From: Lutibacter litoralis
Lineage (GTDB): Bacteria > Bacteroidota > Bacteroidia > Flavobacteriales > Flavobacteriaceae
Assembly: GCF_014646675.1 (NCBI RefSeq)
Contig: NZ_BMNS01000004.1
Coordinates: forward strand, 224,094 to 288,093
DNA: 64,000 bases
Reading direction: 5' to 3'
In this document: positions 62,888 to 64,000 of the stretch, in pieces
Layout: every line of letters begins with the position of its first letter
Position numbering within the stretch: the first letter of the stretch is position 1
Translations under genes and position numbers: made by a program
The notes under the pieces: model-generated
The model's database searches: none
What the model saw: the letters and a program-made list of their open reading frames with translations, nothing else
Told to the model about the DNA's origin: nothing

Positions 62888-63472
62888 TTATTTTAAGTTT
62901 ATTGTTAAATATCGGTTGACTTTTCTTTTGTATTCTATATAATTTATTTTATGCACAGACTGTAAATATCCCTCTTCCTCCAAAATCATTTTATGAAAAA
63001 TGGCTACGAGTAGCACATATAAAACGATTAAGATAATTGATGGAAAAATTAGAATGTATCCTAAAAAAAGAATGTTATAAGATAAAAAATAAGGGTTTCG
63101 ACTAATGCTATAAATTCCTGTTGTAATTAATTTGGTTTTTTGATCATATTTTATACCTACTCTCCAAGAATTTTTCATTTCAATTAGTGCAAAAACACCT
63201 ATCATAAAACCAATAAAAACAAGTCCAATCCCTAATATTTTAAACCAAACGTATTGTGATAAATCAATTTCAATAAACCATTTTGGTTTAAGTAATGTTA
63301 AACGGAGCATTATGATTACATACATCATTGTCGAAATAAAAATCGACATTGATAATTTTATAGATTTACCTCTTATGGATTGCTTTGTAGCTAAATATGT
63401 CTTTATATTTCTAATAGAAAAAGCCAGAATAAAAAACACAAGTATGAGCCCTAAATATATTTTTTCTATCAT
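62888..63472 (-). CDS. Isoprenylcysteine carboxyl methyltransferase-like membrane protein
   Basis: The 194-residue protein has five to six hydrophobic helices and the ICMT/PEMT-type SAM-binding region TTGIYSISRNPYFLSYN with EEEGYL near the C-terminus. Bacterial members of this superfamily methylate unknown lipids or small molecules and often sit next to metal-ATPase or resistance genes, as here. It is 64 bp downstream of the heavy-metal ATPase on the same strand. The substrate is unknown. Confidence 0.85.
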   Translation of the reverse strand: MIEKIYLGLILVFFILAFSIRNIKTYLATKQSIRGKSIKLSMSIFISTMMYVIIMLRLTLLKPKWFIEIDLSQYVWFKILGIGLVFIGFMIGVFALIEMKNSWRVGIKYDQKTKLITTGIYSISRNPYFLSYNILFLGYILIFPSIILIVLYVLLVAIFHKMILEEEGYLQSVHKINYIEYKRKVNRYLTINLK

Positions 63473-63536
63473 TTTTTATATCGTTTTCCTTTATAATTTG
63501 CAGAGATATTTATTCTCTAAAAGTTAATTGATTTAT

Positions 63537-64000
63537 TTAATTCCACTTCATTTTTTGAATACGAACCGCATTTAAAATGGCCAATAATGCAACTCCTACA
63601 TCGGCAATAACAGCTTCCCACATTGTTGCCATTCCCCAAGCACCAAGAATTAAAACAAGTATTTTTACACTCAACGCCAACCAGATGTTTTGCCATATAA
63701 TTTTGTTGGTTGCATTTCCGATTTGAATAGCAGTTACAATTTTTGAAGGTTGATCGGTTTGTATTACAACGTCGGCAGTTTCAATGGCTGCATCACTTCC
63801 TAAACCACCCATTGCCATACCTACATCAGCTATTGTAATTACAGGAGCATCATTAATTCCATCGCCTATAAAAGCAATTGTTCTTCCCATTGCTTTCAAT
63901 TTTTCTACTTCTGAAATTTTATCTTCAGGAAGTAAATCCCCTATTGCCTTATCAATCCCTAATTTATTTGCAATGGTGTCAACAACTGCTTGTTTATCGC
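63537..64000 (-). CDS. Heavy-metal (Cd/Zn/Pb-type) P-type ATPase, C-terminal part
   Basis: The frame is open to the window edge, so only the last about 154 residues are visible. They hold the P-domain motif IAFIGDGINDAPVITIADVGMAMG, GSDAAIETADVVIQTDQPSKI, and the final membrane pair NIWLALSVKILVLILGAWGMATMWEAVIADVGVALLAILNAVR. The Asn-rich and Gly-Met patterns match P1B-type ATPases such as ZntA/CadA. Metal specificity cannot be set because the M6 CPC motif and N-terminal region are outside. It precedes the ICMT-like gene. Confidence 0.9.
   Translation of the reverse strand, partial: DKQAVVDTIANKLGIDKAIGDLLPEDKISEVEKLKAMGRTIAFIGDGINDAPVITIADVGMAMGGLGSDAAIETADVVIQTDQPSKIVTAIQIGNATNKIIWQNIWLALSVKILVLILGAWGMATMWEAVIADVGVALLAILNAVRIQKMKWN

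Overview
The window comes from an AT-rich marine or gut-type Flavobacteriia (Bacteroidota). The evidence is a SusC/SusD pair, a hybrid two-component sensor (HTCS), a C-terminal type IX secretion sorting domain, lipoprotein signals of the Bacteroidota kind, and -7 boxes resembling TAnnTTTG. No rRNA, tRNA or CRISPR array was seen. All family names are from reading the sequence; no searches were run.

Positions 1-34004 hold a polysaccharide utilisation locus (PUL) for a glycosaminoglycan, most likely chondroitin/dermatan sulfate or hyaluronan. On the minus strand, from right to left, it encodes a LacI-type repressor, an HTCS, SusC, SusD and a DUF5017-like surface glycan-binding lipoprotein. Then come a PhoD-like phosphoesterase, a PL8 lyase, a sulfatase, a DUF6250-like lipoprotein, a GH88 unsaturated glucuronyl hydrolase, a beta-helix protein (possible PL29 lyase), a second sulfatase, a DoxX protein, a second PL8 lyase with a T9SS tag, a heparinase II/III-like lyase and the start of an esterase. 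Divergently on the plus strand lie kduI, kduD and a DUF4861 lipoprotein. Lyases would cut the chain outside the cell and in the periplasm, sulfatases and GH88 would process the unsaturated oligosaccharides, and KduI/KduD would convert the released unsaturated uronate. A perfect 32-bp palindrome overlaps the -33 elements of both lacI-HTCS and kduI-kduD.

Positions 34195-52378 form a stress or low-oxygen type block: DUF2267, PEP synthase, a baeRF3-like protein, two GH130 proteins, Hsp20, exonuclease III, a BON protein, a Ca2+-type P-ATPase, a GT4-toroid glycosyltransferase, an AI-2E family permease and a DegP-like protease. Five promoters here carry an FNR/CRP-like 14-mer (near TTGATnnnnATCAA) exactly 22 nt before a -7-like box, which points to one shared regulon. 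A three-unit tandem hairpin array, with a period of about 180 bp, lies between a GH130 gene and hsp20.

Positions 53019-62887 are accessory DNA: a Fic AMPylase with repeats upstream, a four-gene cluster (55032-56622), duplicated flanks with cassette-specific inverted ends and attC-like hairpins, a minisatellite, an FRG-domain gene, an intact and a broken copy of a DUF2493 gene, and a DUF6943-like gene beside a long non-coding stretch typical of integrative-element remnants. Positions 62888-64000 hold an isoprenylcysteine methyltransferase-like membrane protein and the C-terminal part of a heavy-metal P-type ATPase.
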